From Merdiplasma sp905207905 (GTDB taxonomy: Bacteria > Bacillota > Clostridia > Lachnospirales > Lachnospiraceae), in contig CABRXX010000003.1 of assembly GCA_902475025.1 (NCBI GenBank), forward strand, positions 25,837-89,836: a stretch of 64,000 nucleotides of DNA, in the 5' to 3' direction. Each line of letters starts with the position of its first letter. Within the stretch, counting starts at the first letter, position 1. The notes beneath the pieces are model-generated. The model saw nothing but the letters and a program-made list of their open reading frames with translations, did not search any database and was not told where the DNA came from. The position numbers and the translations under genes were made by a program. Below are positions 50,995-59,673 of the stretch, piece after piece.

Positions 50995-52434
50995 ATGTCA
51001 GAAAATCATAAGGACGATAAAATAGAGGAAACAGCAGATTTAGAGGAAGTGAACGCTTCAGAGACAAGGTCCGGGGGAGAAGGAGATTCTTCTAAAGAGG
51101 ATAACACTTATGAGAAAGTCTGCGTCATGTGTCATCGCACAGAGAGCAAGGCAGGCAAGATGATTGATCTTCCGGGAGGAATGACGATCTGTCCGGATTG
51201 TATGCAAAAAAGTTTTAATGCCATGAGCAATATGGATCTGTCCAATCTGCAGAATATTCCGGGCATCAGCTTTATTAATCTTAACGATTACCAGGCTCAG
51301 ATGCCAAAGCAGCAGAAGATTAAGAAAAAGAAAAAGGAGCAGGAGCCGAAGAAGGAATTTGACATTCATTCTATTCCGGCACCCCATAAGATTAAGGCCA
51401 GCCTGGATGATTATGTGATTGGCCAGGAACATGCCAAGAAAGTCATCTCCGTGGCAGTGTACAACCACTATAAGCGGGTATTCACAGGAACCATGGATGA
51501 CATTGAGATAGAAAAATCCAATATGCTGATGATCGGGCCCACAGGCTGCGGAAAGACGTATCTGGTGAAAACTCTGGCCAGACTCCTGGATGTGCCTCTG
51601 GCTATTGCAGATGCCACCTCCCTGACGGAGGCCGGCTATATTGGAGACGATATTGAGAGCGTAATCTCAAAACTGCTGGCTGCTGCGGACAATGACGTAG
51701 AGCGGGCAGAGCAGGGGATTGTATTTATAGATGAGATCGATAAGATCGCCAAGAAGAAAAATGCAAACCAGAGAGACGTGAGCGGTGAATCCGTTCAGCA
51801 GGGAATGCTGAAGCTGTTGGAAGGCAGTGATGTGGAGGTACCGGTGGGAGCTTCCAGCAAGAATGCCATGGTGCCTATGACCACTGTAAATACCAGAAAT
51901 ATTCTGTTTATCTGCGGAGGCGCTTTCCCGGGGCTGGAGGATATCATCAAAGAACGTCTGAACAAACAGGCTTCCATTGGCTTTCGGTCTGATCTGAAGG
52001 ACAAATATGATCAGGATCCTGATCTGCTTACTAAGGTTACGCTGGAGGATATCCGGAATTTTGGCATGATCCCGGAATTTATCGGCAGACTGCCGGTGGT
52101 GTTTGCACTGCAGAGTCTCACAAAGGAAATGCTGGTGAAGATTTTAAAGGAGCCGAAAAATGCGATTTTAAAACAGTACCAGAAGCTGTTGGAGCTGGAT
52201 GAGGTAAAACTGGACTTTGCAGAGGATGCCCTGGAAGCGATTGCCGAGAAGGCTATGGAGAGAAAGACCGGAGCCAGAGCGCTTCGGGCTATTATCGAAG
52301 AATTTATGCTGGATATTATGTATGAGATTCCCAAGGACGACAACATTGGCAGCGTACTGATCACCAGAGCCTATATTGAAAATACAGGAGGCCCGGTGAT
52401 TACCATGAGAGGAATGCAGTGCCTGCCGGGATAA
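50995..52434 (+). CDS. Divergent ClpX-like AAA+ unfoldase
   Basis: 479 aa, longer than the usual ~420. A zinc-binding domain (CVMC...CPDC, about 43-69) is followed by a lysine-rich linker, then the AAA+ core: DYVIGQEHAKK, Walker A GPTGCGKT, Walker B IVFIDEIDKIA, sensor IPEFIGRLPV and GARALRAIIE. The pore loop reads GYIG instead of GYVG. The RKH pore-entrance loop that selects substrates in ClpX is replaced by GASSKNAM. The ClpP-binding IGF tripeptide is kept (SIGFRS). No clpP, tig or lon is adjacent, so it is probably a paralogue rather than the main ClpX. Confidence 0.9.
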   Translation: MSENHKDDKIEETADLEEVNASETRSGGEGDSSKEDNTYEKVCVMCHRTESKAGKMIDLPGGMTICPDCMQKSFNAMSNMDLSNLQNIPGISFINLNDYQAQMPKQQKIKKKKKEQEPKKEFDIHSIPAPHKIKASLDDYVIGQEHAKKVISVAVYNHYKRVFTGTMDDIEIEKSNMLMIGPTGCGKTYLVKTLARLLDVPLAIADATSLTEAGYIGDDIESVISKLLAAADNDVERAEQGIVFIDEIDKIAKKKNANQRDVSGESVQQGMLKLLEGSDVEVPVGASSKNAMVPMTTVNTRNILFICGGAFPGLEDIIKERLNKQASIGFRSDLKDKYDQDPDLLTKVTLEDIRNFGMIPEFIGRLPVVFALQSLTKEMLVKILKEPKNAILKQYQKLLELDEVKLDFAEDALEAIAEKAMERKTGARALRAIIEEFMLDIMYEIPKDDNIGSVLITRAYIENTGGPVITMRGMQCLPG

Positions 52435-52548
52435 AGGCCGGTCAGGCATCCGTCAACGAGAAGGATCGTTTTGGCAGAGGAGGAAAGAGGCTATCAGGCT
52501 GTGAGTACAGTCAGGCGCAAAAAGAGGATGCCGGGCAGCGGTCAAAAG

Positions 52549-52577
52549 TTGACAGAATTCGCTAATAATGTTATGTT
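52549..52577 (+). promoter_or_regulatory. Promoter of rpoD
   Basis: Perfect TTGACA, a 17-base spacer, TATGTT, with a 26-base leader before the rpoD ATG. Confidence 0.75.
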
Positions 52578-52603
52578 TAAAGGTACTGGGAGGAGAACAG
52601 TGT

Positions 52604-53731
52604 ATGAATGAAGCGCACGAGCAATTTTTAAAAACTCTGGCAGGCCTGTTGGAACTGGCAAAGAGCAAAAAGAATACTCTGGAGTATGATGAGATTCTGA
52701 AGGCCTTTGAGGGCATGGAGCTGACAGAAGATAAGATTGATCAGATACTGGAATACCTGGAGAAGCATAACGTAGATATTCTTCAGGGAAAATCTCCGGA
52801 GGATTCCACAGATGATCTGCTGCTGGATACGGAAGAAGATCTGATCTTAACAGAGGAAGATGAGATAGATATCATTGATGATGTGGATGTCCTGGAGGGA
52901 GTCAGCACCGAAGATCCGGTGAGGATGTACTTAAAGGAGATCGGAAATGTGCCCCTGTTAAACAGCGATGAAGAAGTGGAGCTGGCCAAACGGGTGGAAC
53001 AGGGCGATGAGGCGGCCAAGAAAAAGCTGACGGAGGCCAATTTGCGCCTTGTGGTAAGTATTGCCAAAAAATATGTGGGCCGCGGGATGCCGTTCCTGGA
53101 TCTGATCCAGGAGGGAAACATGGGCCTTATGAAGGCTGTGGACAAATTCGATTATACCAAGGGTTATAAATTCAGTACATATGCCACTTGGTGGATCCGT
53201 CAGGCCATCACCAGAGGAATCGCAGACACAGGAAGAACCATCCGTGTTCCGGTGCATATGGTGGAGACCATCAATAAGACGCTGCGCATGACCAGGACAC
53301 TTTTGCAGGAGTTGGGACGGGAACCCACCCCTGAGGAGGTGGCAGACCGGCTGAATGTTCCGGTAGCCAGAGTCCGGGAGGTGTTGAAGATTTCCAGAGA
53401 TCCGGTATCCTTGGATACGCCCATCGGTGAGGAGGATGACAGCCATCTTGGAGATTTTATTGAGGATGATACGGCTCTTTCCCCGGCAGATTCAGCAGCT
53501 TTTTCCATGCTTCGGGAGGAGCTTGGCATTGCCCTGGAGTCTCTTACAGAACGGGAGCGCCAGGTAGTGAGGCTTCGGTTCGGACTGGAGGATGGAAGAG
53601 CCAGAACCCTGGAAGAGGTGGGCAAGGAGTTTAATGTTACCCGTGAGCGTATCCGTCAGATAGAGGCAAAGGCGCTGAGAAAGCTGCGCCATCCCTCCAG
53701 AAGCAAGAGGCTGAAGGATTTCCTCACATAA
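52604..53731 (+). CDS. rpoD: Housekeeping RNA polymerase sigma factor (SigA/RpoD)
   Basis: 375 aa. Region 1.1 is present at the N-terminus and is followed by an acidic stretch (EEDEIDIIDDVDV). Regions 2.1-2.4 read KKYVGRGMPFLDLIQEGN, KGYKFSTYATWWIRQAI (-10 recognition) and DTGRTIRVPVHM. Region 4.2 reads VTRERIRQIEAKALRKLR (-35 recognition). The ATG at 52604 follows GGGAGGAG; an in-frame ATG at 52568 lies inside the promoter. dnaG, its usual upstream partner, is absent here. Confidence 0.97.
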   Translation: MNEAHEQFLKTLAGLLELAKSKKNTLEYDEILKAFEGMELTEDKIDQILEYLEKHNVDILQGKSPEDSTDDLLLDTEEDLILTEEDEIDIIDDVDVLEGVSTEDPVRMYLKEIGNVPLLNSDEEVELAKRVEQGDEAAKKKLTEANLRLVVSIAKKYVGRGMPFLDLIQEGNMGLMKAVDKFDYTKGYKFSTYATWWIRQAITRGIADTGRTIRVPVHMVETINKTLRMTRTLLQELGREPTPEEVADRLNVPVARVREVLKISRDPVSLDTPIGEEDDSHLGDFIEDDTALSPADSAAFSMLREELGIALESLTERERQVVRLRFGLEDGRARTLEEVGKEFNVTRERIRQIEAKALRKLRHPSRSKRLKDFLT

Positions 53732-53741
53732 GGAGAATAGG

Positions 53742-53915
53742 ATGTTTGAACGGATTGATTATATCACAGTGAGAATTGAGGGAGATTACGCCTATCTGCA
53801 GCAGGCAGATGACCCTGCAGCGGAAGAAAAGTGTGTGGCTATGGCTCTGCTTCCCCAGGAGATTATGGAGGGAAGCCGCATCAAGTATGAGATGATGAGC
53901 TATGAGATGGCATAG
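53742..53915 (+). CDS. Small conserved-looking protein downstream of rpoD
   Basis: 57 aa; not a recognised family. It begins MFERIDYITVRIEGDYAYL and ends KYEMMSYEMA, with an acidic middle (QQADDPAAEEKC), giving a mixed beta/alpha character without membrane segment. AAGGAG precedes the ATG with good spacing, it starts 10 bases after rpoD, and a strong terminator follows, all supporting a real gene. Function unknown; a role linked to sigma factor expression is only a guess. Confidence 0.7.
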   Translation: MFERIDYITVRIEGDYAYLQQADDPAAEEKCVAMALLPQEIMEGSRIKYEMMSYEMA

Positions 53916-53931
53916 GGAAAGATTTCCCAAT

Positions 53932-53980
53932 AAAAAAAGCAATGAGCCAGGTGATAATGAGAATGCTCATTGCTTTTTTT
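53932..53980. terminator. Bidirectional terminator after the rpoD unit
   Basis: GCAATGAGC and GCTCATTGC arms flanked by A7 and T7. It serves the rpoD unit and the convergent purine permease. Confidence 0.92.
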
Positions 53981-53988
53981 GTTTCATA

Positions 53989-54032
53989 AGAACTGCTTCC
54001 TAATTTTCCTATGGGATCGCGGGAGCAGTTCT
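53989..54032. repeat. AGAACTGCT hairpin next to a TTTCATA repeat relative
   Basis: Arms AGAACTGCTTCC / GGGAGCAGTTCT (one G-T pair) with a 20-base loop. Directly preceded by GTTTCATAAG, a relative of the repeat at 16761. Lies just beyond the permease stop. Confidence 0.55.
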
Positions 54033-54063
54033 GTTTTGGAAACGTCAGCAGGAAACAGATCCT

Positions 54064-55437
54064 TTACAGGAAAATGTATTTACATACAAACAGCACTGCC
54101 AGTACGTACATCAGCACGCTGATTTTTTTAGTCTTGGCCTTGCCTGCCACCAGATTGATTACCGTGTAGCTGATGATACCCATGGCAATACCCTCAGAGA
54201 TACTGTACATAAATGGCATTGCAATGATGGTGATAAATGCGGGAATAGCTTCCGTAAAATCATTGAAATCAATCTTTGTGATGGAAGTCAGCATCAAAAA
54301 TCCCACGATGACCAGGGCCGGAGCCGTAGCAAAGGACGGAATAGCCAGGAAAATGGGGGATAAAAACAGGGACAGACCAAAGAGAATGGCAGCTACCACG
54401 CTGGTAAGGCCGGTGCGTCCTCCTTCAGCCACGCCGGAAGCGCTCTCTACGAAGGTAGTTACTGTGGAAGTACCCATAACTGCGCCTACGGAAGTACCTA
54501 CGGCATCTGCCAGCAGAGCGCCTCTAATTTTGGGCAGGCGTCCGTCCTTATCCAGCATATCAGCCTTGGAAGCTACACCGATCAGGGTTCCCAGAGTATC
54601 GAACATATCTACAAACAGGAATGCAAACATGATCACCACAAAGTCCAGCGTGAATACCTTGGAGAAATCCATGTGGAAGAAAGTGGGAGCCAGGCTTGGA
54701 ATGGAGATTCCTGCGGAAAAATCAGGCAGCAGGCTGAAGAAACCGGCTTCCGGGTTGGGTACATAGAATCCCAGGAACTGGCAGATAATGCCAAGACCCC
54801 AGGTGATCAGGATACCCCAGAGAATATTTCCTTTCACTCCTTTTACTACCAGGATGGCAGTGATGAGAATACCGATGAGAGCCAGAAGCACAGTGATCCC
54901 TTCGGACTGGAACATACCGTTCTGTACAGATCCTTTAAAGGAATAAACAGTTACCAAAGTAGCGCTGTCCACCACGATCTTTGCGTTCTGCAGGCCGATA
55001 AAGGCGATAAACAGTCCGATACCTACGGACACAGCGTGCTTCAGATTGATGGGTATGGCGTTGAAGATCGCCTCCCGCACATTGGTCAGGGACAGAAGGA
55101 TAAAGATCACACCTTCTACAAAGACAGCGCCCAGAGCCATTTGCCAGGTAAAGCCCATGCCAAGAACCACTGTGTAGGCAAAGTAAGCGTTCAGTCCCAT
55201 ACCGGGAGCCAGCACGAAGGGGTAGTTGGACAAAAGAGCCATCAGGCAGGTGGCAATGAAGGAAGCCAGGGCAGTGGCGGTGAACACAGCACCCCGATCC
55301 ATACCAGCCTCTGCCAGGATGTTGGGATTCACAGCCAGAATGTAGGCCATAGTCATGAAGGTGGTAACACCAGCCAGGACTTCTGTCTTTACGTCCGTGT
55401 GATTTTCCTTCAGATGAAACAGTTTGTCAAGATTCAT
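54064..55437 (-). CDS. NCS2/AzgA-type purine permease (PbuG-like)
   Basis: 457 aa, about 12-14 membrane helices, proton-linked uptake of hypoxanthine/guanine or adenine. Family motifs: GVTTFMTMAYILAVNP at the N-terminus, APGMGLNAYFAY, FVDMFDTLGTLIGV, GTSTVTTFVESASGVAEGGRTGL and ATAPALVIVGFLM. The ATG at 55437 (minus strand) follows AAAGGAGG; an in-frame start eight codons upstream lies across that site. A guanine-type riboswitch in the leader supports a guanine/hypoxanthine role. Confidence 0.94.
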   Translation of the reverse strand: MNLDKLFHLKENHTDVKTEVLAGVTTFMTMAYILAVNPNILAEAGMDRGAVFTATALASFIATCLMALLSNYPFVLAPGMGLNAYFAYTVVLGMGFTWQMALGAVFVEGVIFILLSLTNVREAIFNAIPINLKHAVSVGIGLFIAFIGLQNAKIVVDSATLVTVYSFKGSVQNGMFQSEGITVLLALIGILITAILVVKGVKGNILWGILITWGLGIICQFLGFYVPNPEAGFFSLLPDFSAGISIPSLAPTFFHMDFSKVFTLDFVVIMFAFLFVDMFDTLGTLIGVASKADMLDKDGRLPKIRGALLADAVGTSVGAVMGTSTVTTFVESASGVAEGGRTGLTSVVAAILFGLSLFLSPIFLAIPSFATAPALVIVGFLMLTSITKIDFNDFTEAIPAFITIIAMPFMYSISEGIAMGIISYTVINLVAGKAKTKKISVLMYVLAVLFVCKYIFL

Positions 55438-55597
55438 AACACTTTCCTCCTTTTTTGGCATTGCGTTTCAGAAACCGGAGGCGGGACGGGGACTGGAAAA
55501 GATCAGTCTGCAGACTTTCTTTTTGAATGGACAGCAGTCCCGGTCAGGCGGAGGGCGTAAAAAAACCACCTGCCGCTGCCACGGAATCTTTTTAAGA

Positions 55598-55660
55598 ACT
55601 TATAGGCAACTATTACGGTAGTTGGTAGAAACATCCATCCCATTATGGATTTATATAAGT
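55598..55660 (-). ncRNA. Purine (guanine-type) riboswitch aptamer
   Basis: On the minus strand the P1 arms are ACTTATA and TATAAGT. P2 is ATCCAT/ATGGAT with loop AATGGG; J2/3 is the invariant GTTTCTACC; P3 is CAACTA/TAGTTG with loop CCGTAA. J3/1 is CCTAT; the C at the specificity position (C74 of xpt) predicts guanine/hypoxanthine rather than adenine. Deviations: the residue before it is C where xpt has A73, and both loops are one base short. It lies ~160 bases before the permease start; a GC-rich segment ending in a T7 run (minus strand, near 55559-55565) is the likely expression platform. Confidence 0.85.
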
Positions 55661-55690
55661 TTATGAATGCCTTATAAATTTTATAAACAT

Positions 55691-55719
55691 AGTATAAAAG
55701 ATTCTGGCAAAAGTGTCAA
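55691..55719 (-). promoter_or_regulatory. Promoter of the riboswitch-permease transcript
   Basis: On the minus strand: TTGACA, 17-base spacer, TATACT. About 30 bases before the aptamer. Confidence 0.85.
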
Positions 55720-55848
55720 TGGATTTGTAGATATTTTTGAAAAGTTACGGAATATATGAAAGAATAATTGTGCAATATCTCTCAAAGAAACGAAGGAAAA
55801 AAAGAAATCAGACGTAGAAAATGCAGTGTTTTCAGAGGGAAAACAGTA

Positions 55849-55877
55849 TTGACTTTTGCACTGTTCAGGAATAAACT
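55849..55877 (+). promoter_or_regulatory. Promoter of glmS
   Basis: TTGACT, 17-base spacer, TAAACT. The ~90-base leader contains an interrupted hairpin (CAGTC / GACTG outer arms, 55905-55935). No glmS ribozyme core was recognised in it. Confidence 0.7.
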
Positions 55878-55971
55878 TGTAAAAAAAATTTTCTCCCGGC
55901 GAACAGTCGGATGGCCCAAAAGGCGGCCGGACTGAAACGTTTGTACAAATGGAGAGGAAGAGAGGACCGCT

Positions 55972-57813
55972 ATGTGTGGAATCGTTGGATATACAGGAAG
56001 CAAGCAGGCAGCGCCCATTATTCTGGAGGGATTATCCAGGCTGGAATACAGAGGCTATGATTCAGCAGGAATGGCTATTTTAAACAGCAATACCCAGGAG
56101 ATTGATGTGGTGAAGGCTAAGGGAAGGCTGAAGAATTTGGCGGAAAAGACCAATGATGGCATGGATATGCCGGGGAACTGTGGAATTGGTCATACCCGGT
56201 GGGCTACTCACGGGGCCCCCTCCAAAGAAAATGCGCATCCCCATTACAGCAAGGACAAGCTGGTGGTGGCAGTACATAATGGGATCATAGAAAATTATCA
56301 GGAATTAAAGGATCATCTGCTTCTGAAGGGCTACAGCTTTTATTCGGAGACCGATACAGAGGTAGTGACAAAGCTGATCGACTATTATTATCAGGAGACA
56401 GGGCATAATCCCCTGGAGAGCCTGTCCAAGACCATGCTTCGAGTGCGGGGATCCTATGCTCTTGGGATTCTGTTTTATGACCGTCCCGGCGTACTGTACG
56501 CGGCAAGAAAGGACAGTCCTCTCATCATCGGACAGAGCGGGGAGGGAACCTTTATTGCTTCCGATGTTCCGGCCATCCTTTCCTATACAAGAAACGTGTA
56601 CTATCTGGAGAATTTAGAGATGGCGGAGCTGCGCCAGGATGGAATTTCTTTCTATACGATAGACAGGGATGAGATCCAGAAGGAGATGGTAACAATTCAG
56701 TGGGATGCCCAGTCTGCAGAAAAAGGCGGATATGAGCATTTTATGATGAAGGAGATCCATGAACAGCCAAAGGCAGTGAAGGATACCATCCATGCTTATG
56801 TAAAAGAAAACACCATTGATCTGGGAGAAGCAGGATTGGAAGAAGAATTTTTAAAAAACCTGCAGAAGGTGTATATCGTAGCCTGCGGATCGGCCTACCA
56901 TGTAGGGGTGGTGACCAAGTATGTGCTGGAAGATCTGACAGATGTGTCAGTGGAAGTGGATCTGGCTTCTGAATTTCGCTACCGCAATCCTAAACTTCCA
57001 AAAGATTCCCTTGTGGTAATAATTTCTCAGTCCGGGGAGACGGCGGACAGCCTGGCGGCTCTGCGGCTGGTAAAAGATCTGGGAGTGAGAACCTTAGGAA
57101 TCGTCAATGTGGTAGGCTCCAGCATTGCCAGGGAGGCGGATTCTGTTTTGTATACACTGGCAGGGCCGGAGATTGCAGTGGCTACCACCAAAGCCTACAG
57201 TACCCAGTTGATCTGTGCCTACCTGCTCTCTATGGAGATTGCCCGGGTGAAAGGACAGATGGAGGATGAGACCTATCGCAAAATGCTGGAGGATCTCACT
57301 CAGCTTCCGGAAAAGATAGAGCGGGTTCTTTCCGATAAAGAGAGGATTCAGTGGTTTGCCAATAAATTTGCGGCAGCCAGGGATATTTTCTTTATCGGAA
57401 GAGGGCTGGACTATGCCATTTGTCAGGAGGGCAGCCTGAAGATGAAGGAGATCAGCTATATTCATTCGGAAGCCTATGCTGCAGGAGAGCTGAAGCACGG
57501 CACGATCAGTTTGATCGAGGAGGGAACCTTGGTGGTTGGTCTTATGACTCAGAGCAGTCTGAGTGAAAAGACTCTGAGCAATCTGGTGGAGGTAAAGAGC
57601 CGGGGCGCTTATCTGATGGGGGTGACCCAGTACGGAAACTACAGCATAGAGGATACCGTAAACTTTGTGGTGTACACCCCAAAGACAGATCCTCATTTTG
57701 CCACCAGCCTGGCGATCATTCCCCTGCAGCTTATGGGATACTATGTGAGTGTGGCCAGAGGGCTGGATGTGGATAAGCCCAGAAATCTGGCAAAGAGCGT
57801 CACCGTGGAGTAA
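55972..57813 (+). CDS. glmS: Glutamine-fructose-6-phosphate aminotransferase (isomerizing)
   Basis: 613 aa. Makes glucosamine 6-phosphate, the entry to UDP-GlcNAc and wall synthesis. Cys2 in MCGIVGYTG is the glutaminase nucleophile after Met removal; RLEYRGYDSAG, HTRWATHGAPS and HNGIIENYQEL are glutaminase-site motifs. Two SIS domains follow (ACGSAYHVG, ISQSGETADSLAAL, ATTKAYSTQ), and the end LAKSVTVE is invariant in the family. GGAGAGGAAGAGAGG precedes the ATG. Confidence 0.97.
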   Translation: MCGIVGYTGSKQAAPIILEGLSRLEYRGYDSAGMAILNSNTQEIDVVKAKGRLKNLAEKTNDGMDMPGNCGIGHTRWATHGAPSKENAHPHYSKDKLVVAVHNGIIENYQELKDHLLLKGYSFYSETDTEVVTKLIDYYYQETGHNPLESLSKTMLRVRGSYALGILFYDRPGVLYAARKDSPLIIGQSGEGTFIASDVPAILSYTRNVYYLENLEMAELRQDGISFYTIDRDEIQKEMVTIQWDAQSAEKGGYEHFMMKEIHEQPKAVKDTIHAYVKENTIDLGEAGLEEEFLKNLQKVYIVACGSAYHVGVVTKYVLEDLTDVSVEVDLASEFRYRNPKLPKDSLVVIISQSGETADSLAALRLVKDLGVRTLGIVNVVGSSIAREADSVLYTLAGPEIAVATTKAYSTQLICAYLLSMEIARVKGQMEDETYRKMLEDLTQLPEKIERVLSDKERIQWFANKFAAARDIFFIGRGLDYAICQEGSLKMKEISYIHSEAYAAGELKHGTISLIEEGTLVVGLMTQSSLSEKTLSNLVEVKSRGAYLMGVTQYGNYSIEDTVNFVVYTPKTDPHFATSLAIIPLQLMGYYVSVARGLDVDKPRNLAKSVTVE

Positions 57814-57830
57814 CTTCAGGAACCAAAAGA

Positions 57831-57895
57831 TGACGCAAGAGCGCAAAGAGGCAGAAGAAGCCGGAAACGGAGGGTGACGCAAGAGCGCAAAGAGG
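57831..57895 (+). repeat. 21-base direct repeat between glmS and the exporter
   Basis: TGACGCAAGAGCGCAAAGAGG occurs at 57831-57851 and again at 57875-57895. Period 44. It lies in a purine-rich gap before the exporter start. Confidence 0.85.
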
Positions 57896-57948
57896 AAAAA
57901 GAAACCGGGAAGAAGAGGACAGAAGAAAGAATAATTGGGGGAGAAGAA

Positions 57949-59673
57949 TTGAAGATTTGGAATTATATGAAAAAGTACAAGGGCCGTTATCTGTTGGCGC
58001 TTGTGTGTATGCTGTGCGCCATTGTTTTGGACCTGTGGGCGCCGGTACTTACAAGAAAGATCATTGATGATGTGATCATAGGGGGACAGCGTTCCATTTT
58101 AATGTCCCTGCTTTTGGGGCTGCTGGGTATTGGAATAGGAAGGGCGGTATTTGGGTATATTAAGGAATTTACTCTGGATTGGATCGGAGTCACCATCGCC
58201 AATCAGATGCGCAGGGATGTGTTTGATCATGTGCAGACTTTGTCAGCAGGATATTTTCACAAGCATAATACGGGAGAACTGATGACCAGGATCAAGGATG
58301 ACGTATGGAAGGTCTGTGCAGTGCTGGGATTTCTCGGAATGCTGGCAGTGGAGGCTGCGGTTCACACGGTGTTTGTGATCACCTGCATGGTGCGGCTGAG
58401 TCCCCTGCTTACCCTGGTGCCTCTTGCCATCATCCCGGTGATCGGTTTTTTGGCTTTGCGCATGGAGAAGCAGGTGGGGGCGGTCTATGAAGAAATCAGC
58501 GATGAGACAGCGGCGTTAAACACAGTGGCGGAGGAGAATCTGGCGGGAGTGCGGACCGTAAAGGCTTTTGCCAGGGAGGAGTTTGAACAGAAGAAATTCC
58601 GGAAACGAAATCAGAGGTATTATCAGTTAAATATGAAGCAGGCACATCTGATTTCCCGTTACCAGCCCCTGATCTCCTTCCTTGGAAAGGTGCTTCTAAT
58701 GGCGGTGGTTATCTGCGGCGGCATCTTGGTGCTTCAGGAGAAACTGACGCTGGGAACGCTGGGAGCGTTTACAGAGTATGCCAACAATATTATCTGGCCC
58801 ATGGAGATCGTGGGATGGCTCAGCAATGATATCGGGTCAGCAAAAGCCTCCTGGAAAAAGATTAAAAAGGTGATGAGCGAAGAACCGGTGATCCGAGAGC
58901 CAGAGCATCCCACTGTGCTTTCAAAAGTGGAAGGGCATCTTACTTTCCAAAAGGCAGGATTGACTTTAGAGGGACAGGAGATCCTGAAGGATATCTCCTT
59001 TGATCTGGAGCCGGGAAAGACCCTGGGAATTATGGGAATGACCGGAGCGGGAAAGAGTATGCTGGTGAATTTGGCCAAGCGGTTTTATGATCCCACAGAG
59101 GGAAGAATTTTGCTGGATGGGGTGGACTTAAGAGAATTGTCTCTTGGACAGATGCGCTCCTCCATGGCAGTGGTGGCGCAGGATGTGTTCCTGTTTTCTG
59201 ACACAGTCAGTCAGAATGTACGTATGGGGCAAAAAGACCGGATGGAGCCAGATACGGTACATTGGGCGCTTAAGCACGCTGGCGCTTCGGAGTTCGTGGA
59301 AAAGCTGTCGGAAGGAAGCAATACCCTGATCGGAGAGCGAGGCGTAGGACTTTCCGGAGGCCAGAAGCAGAGAATCAGTATTGCAAGAGCCATTGCCAAG
59401 AAAGTGCCCATTCTGATCCTGGACGATTCTACTTCCGCTTTGGATATGGAGACAGAACGTCAGATACAGCAGGACTTAAGGCAGCTAAAGGACACGGCAA
59501 AGATCATCATCGGTCATCGCATCTCTGCCGTACGGGAAGCAGATGAGATTCTGATTCTGAAAGACGGTAAAATTGCAGAGCGGGGAACCCATGAAAGTTT
59601 GCTGGCCAGAAAAGGCCAGTACTATAGAACCTGGCAGGTGCAGTACGGGGAGGAGGTGCAGCCATGTCCGTAA
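57949..59673 (+). CDS. Heterodimeric ABC exporter, subunit 1
   Basis: 574 aa: six-helix exporter domain (about 1-305) and ATPase (about 325-574). Walker A MTGAGKSML, signature LSGGQKQRISIARA, Walker B region LILDDSTSALD and switch IIIGHRISA. The residue after Walker B is Asp instead of the catalytic Glu, so this subunit contributes the weak ATP site. A TTG at 57949 is chosen because GGGGGAG lies just upstream; an in-frame GTG at 57874 would add 25 charged residues and falls in a direct repeat. It overlaps subunit 2 by 10 bases. Resembles BmrC/YheI-type exporters. Confidence 0.92.
   Translation: MKIWNYMKKYKGRYLLALVCMLCAIVLDLWAPVLTRKIIDDVIIGGQRSILMSLLLGLLGIGIGRAVFGYIKEFTLDWIGVTIANQMRRDVFDHVQTLSAGYFHKHNTGELMTRIKDDVWKVCAVLGFLGMLAVEAAVHTVFVITCMVRLSPLLTLVPLAIIPVIGFLALRMEKQVGAVYEEISDETAALNTVAEENLAGVRTVKAFAREEFEQKKFRKRNQRYYQLNMKQAHLISRYQPLISFLGKVLLMAVVICGGILVLQEKLTLGTLGAFTEYANNIIWPMEIVGWLSNDIGSAKASWKKIKKVMSEEPVIREPEHPTVLSKVEGHLTFQKAGLTLEGQEILKDISFDLEPGKTLGIMGMTGAGKSMLVNLAKRFYDPTEGRILLDGVDLRELSLGQMRSSMAVVAQDVFLFSDTVSQNVRMGQKDRMEPDTVHWALKHAGASEFVEKLSEGSNTLIGERGVGLSGGQKQRISIARAIAKKVPILILDDSTSALDMETERQIQQDLRQLKDTAKIIIGHRISAVREADEILILKDGKIAERGTHESLLARKGQYYRTWQVQYGEEVQPCP

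Noticed and set aside
54673..55560. Plus-strand ORF of 295 aa opposite the purine permease
   Set aside because: Antisense shadow; the permease has full family motifs and a riboswitch leader.
55878..55971. glmS ribozyme
   Set aside because: The leader is too short and no AGCGCC-type core was found.
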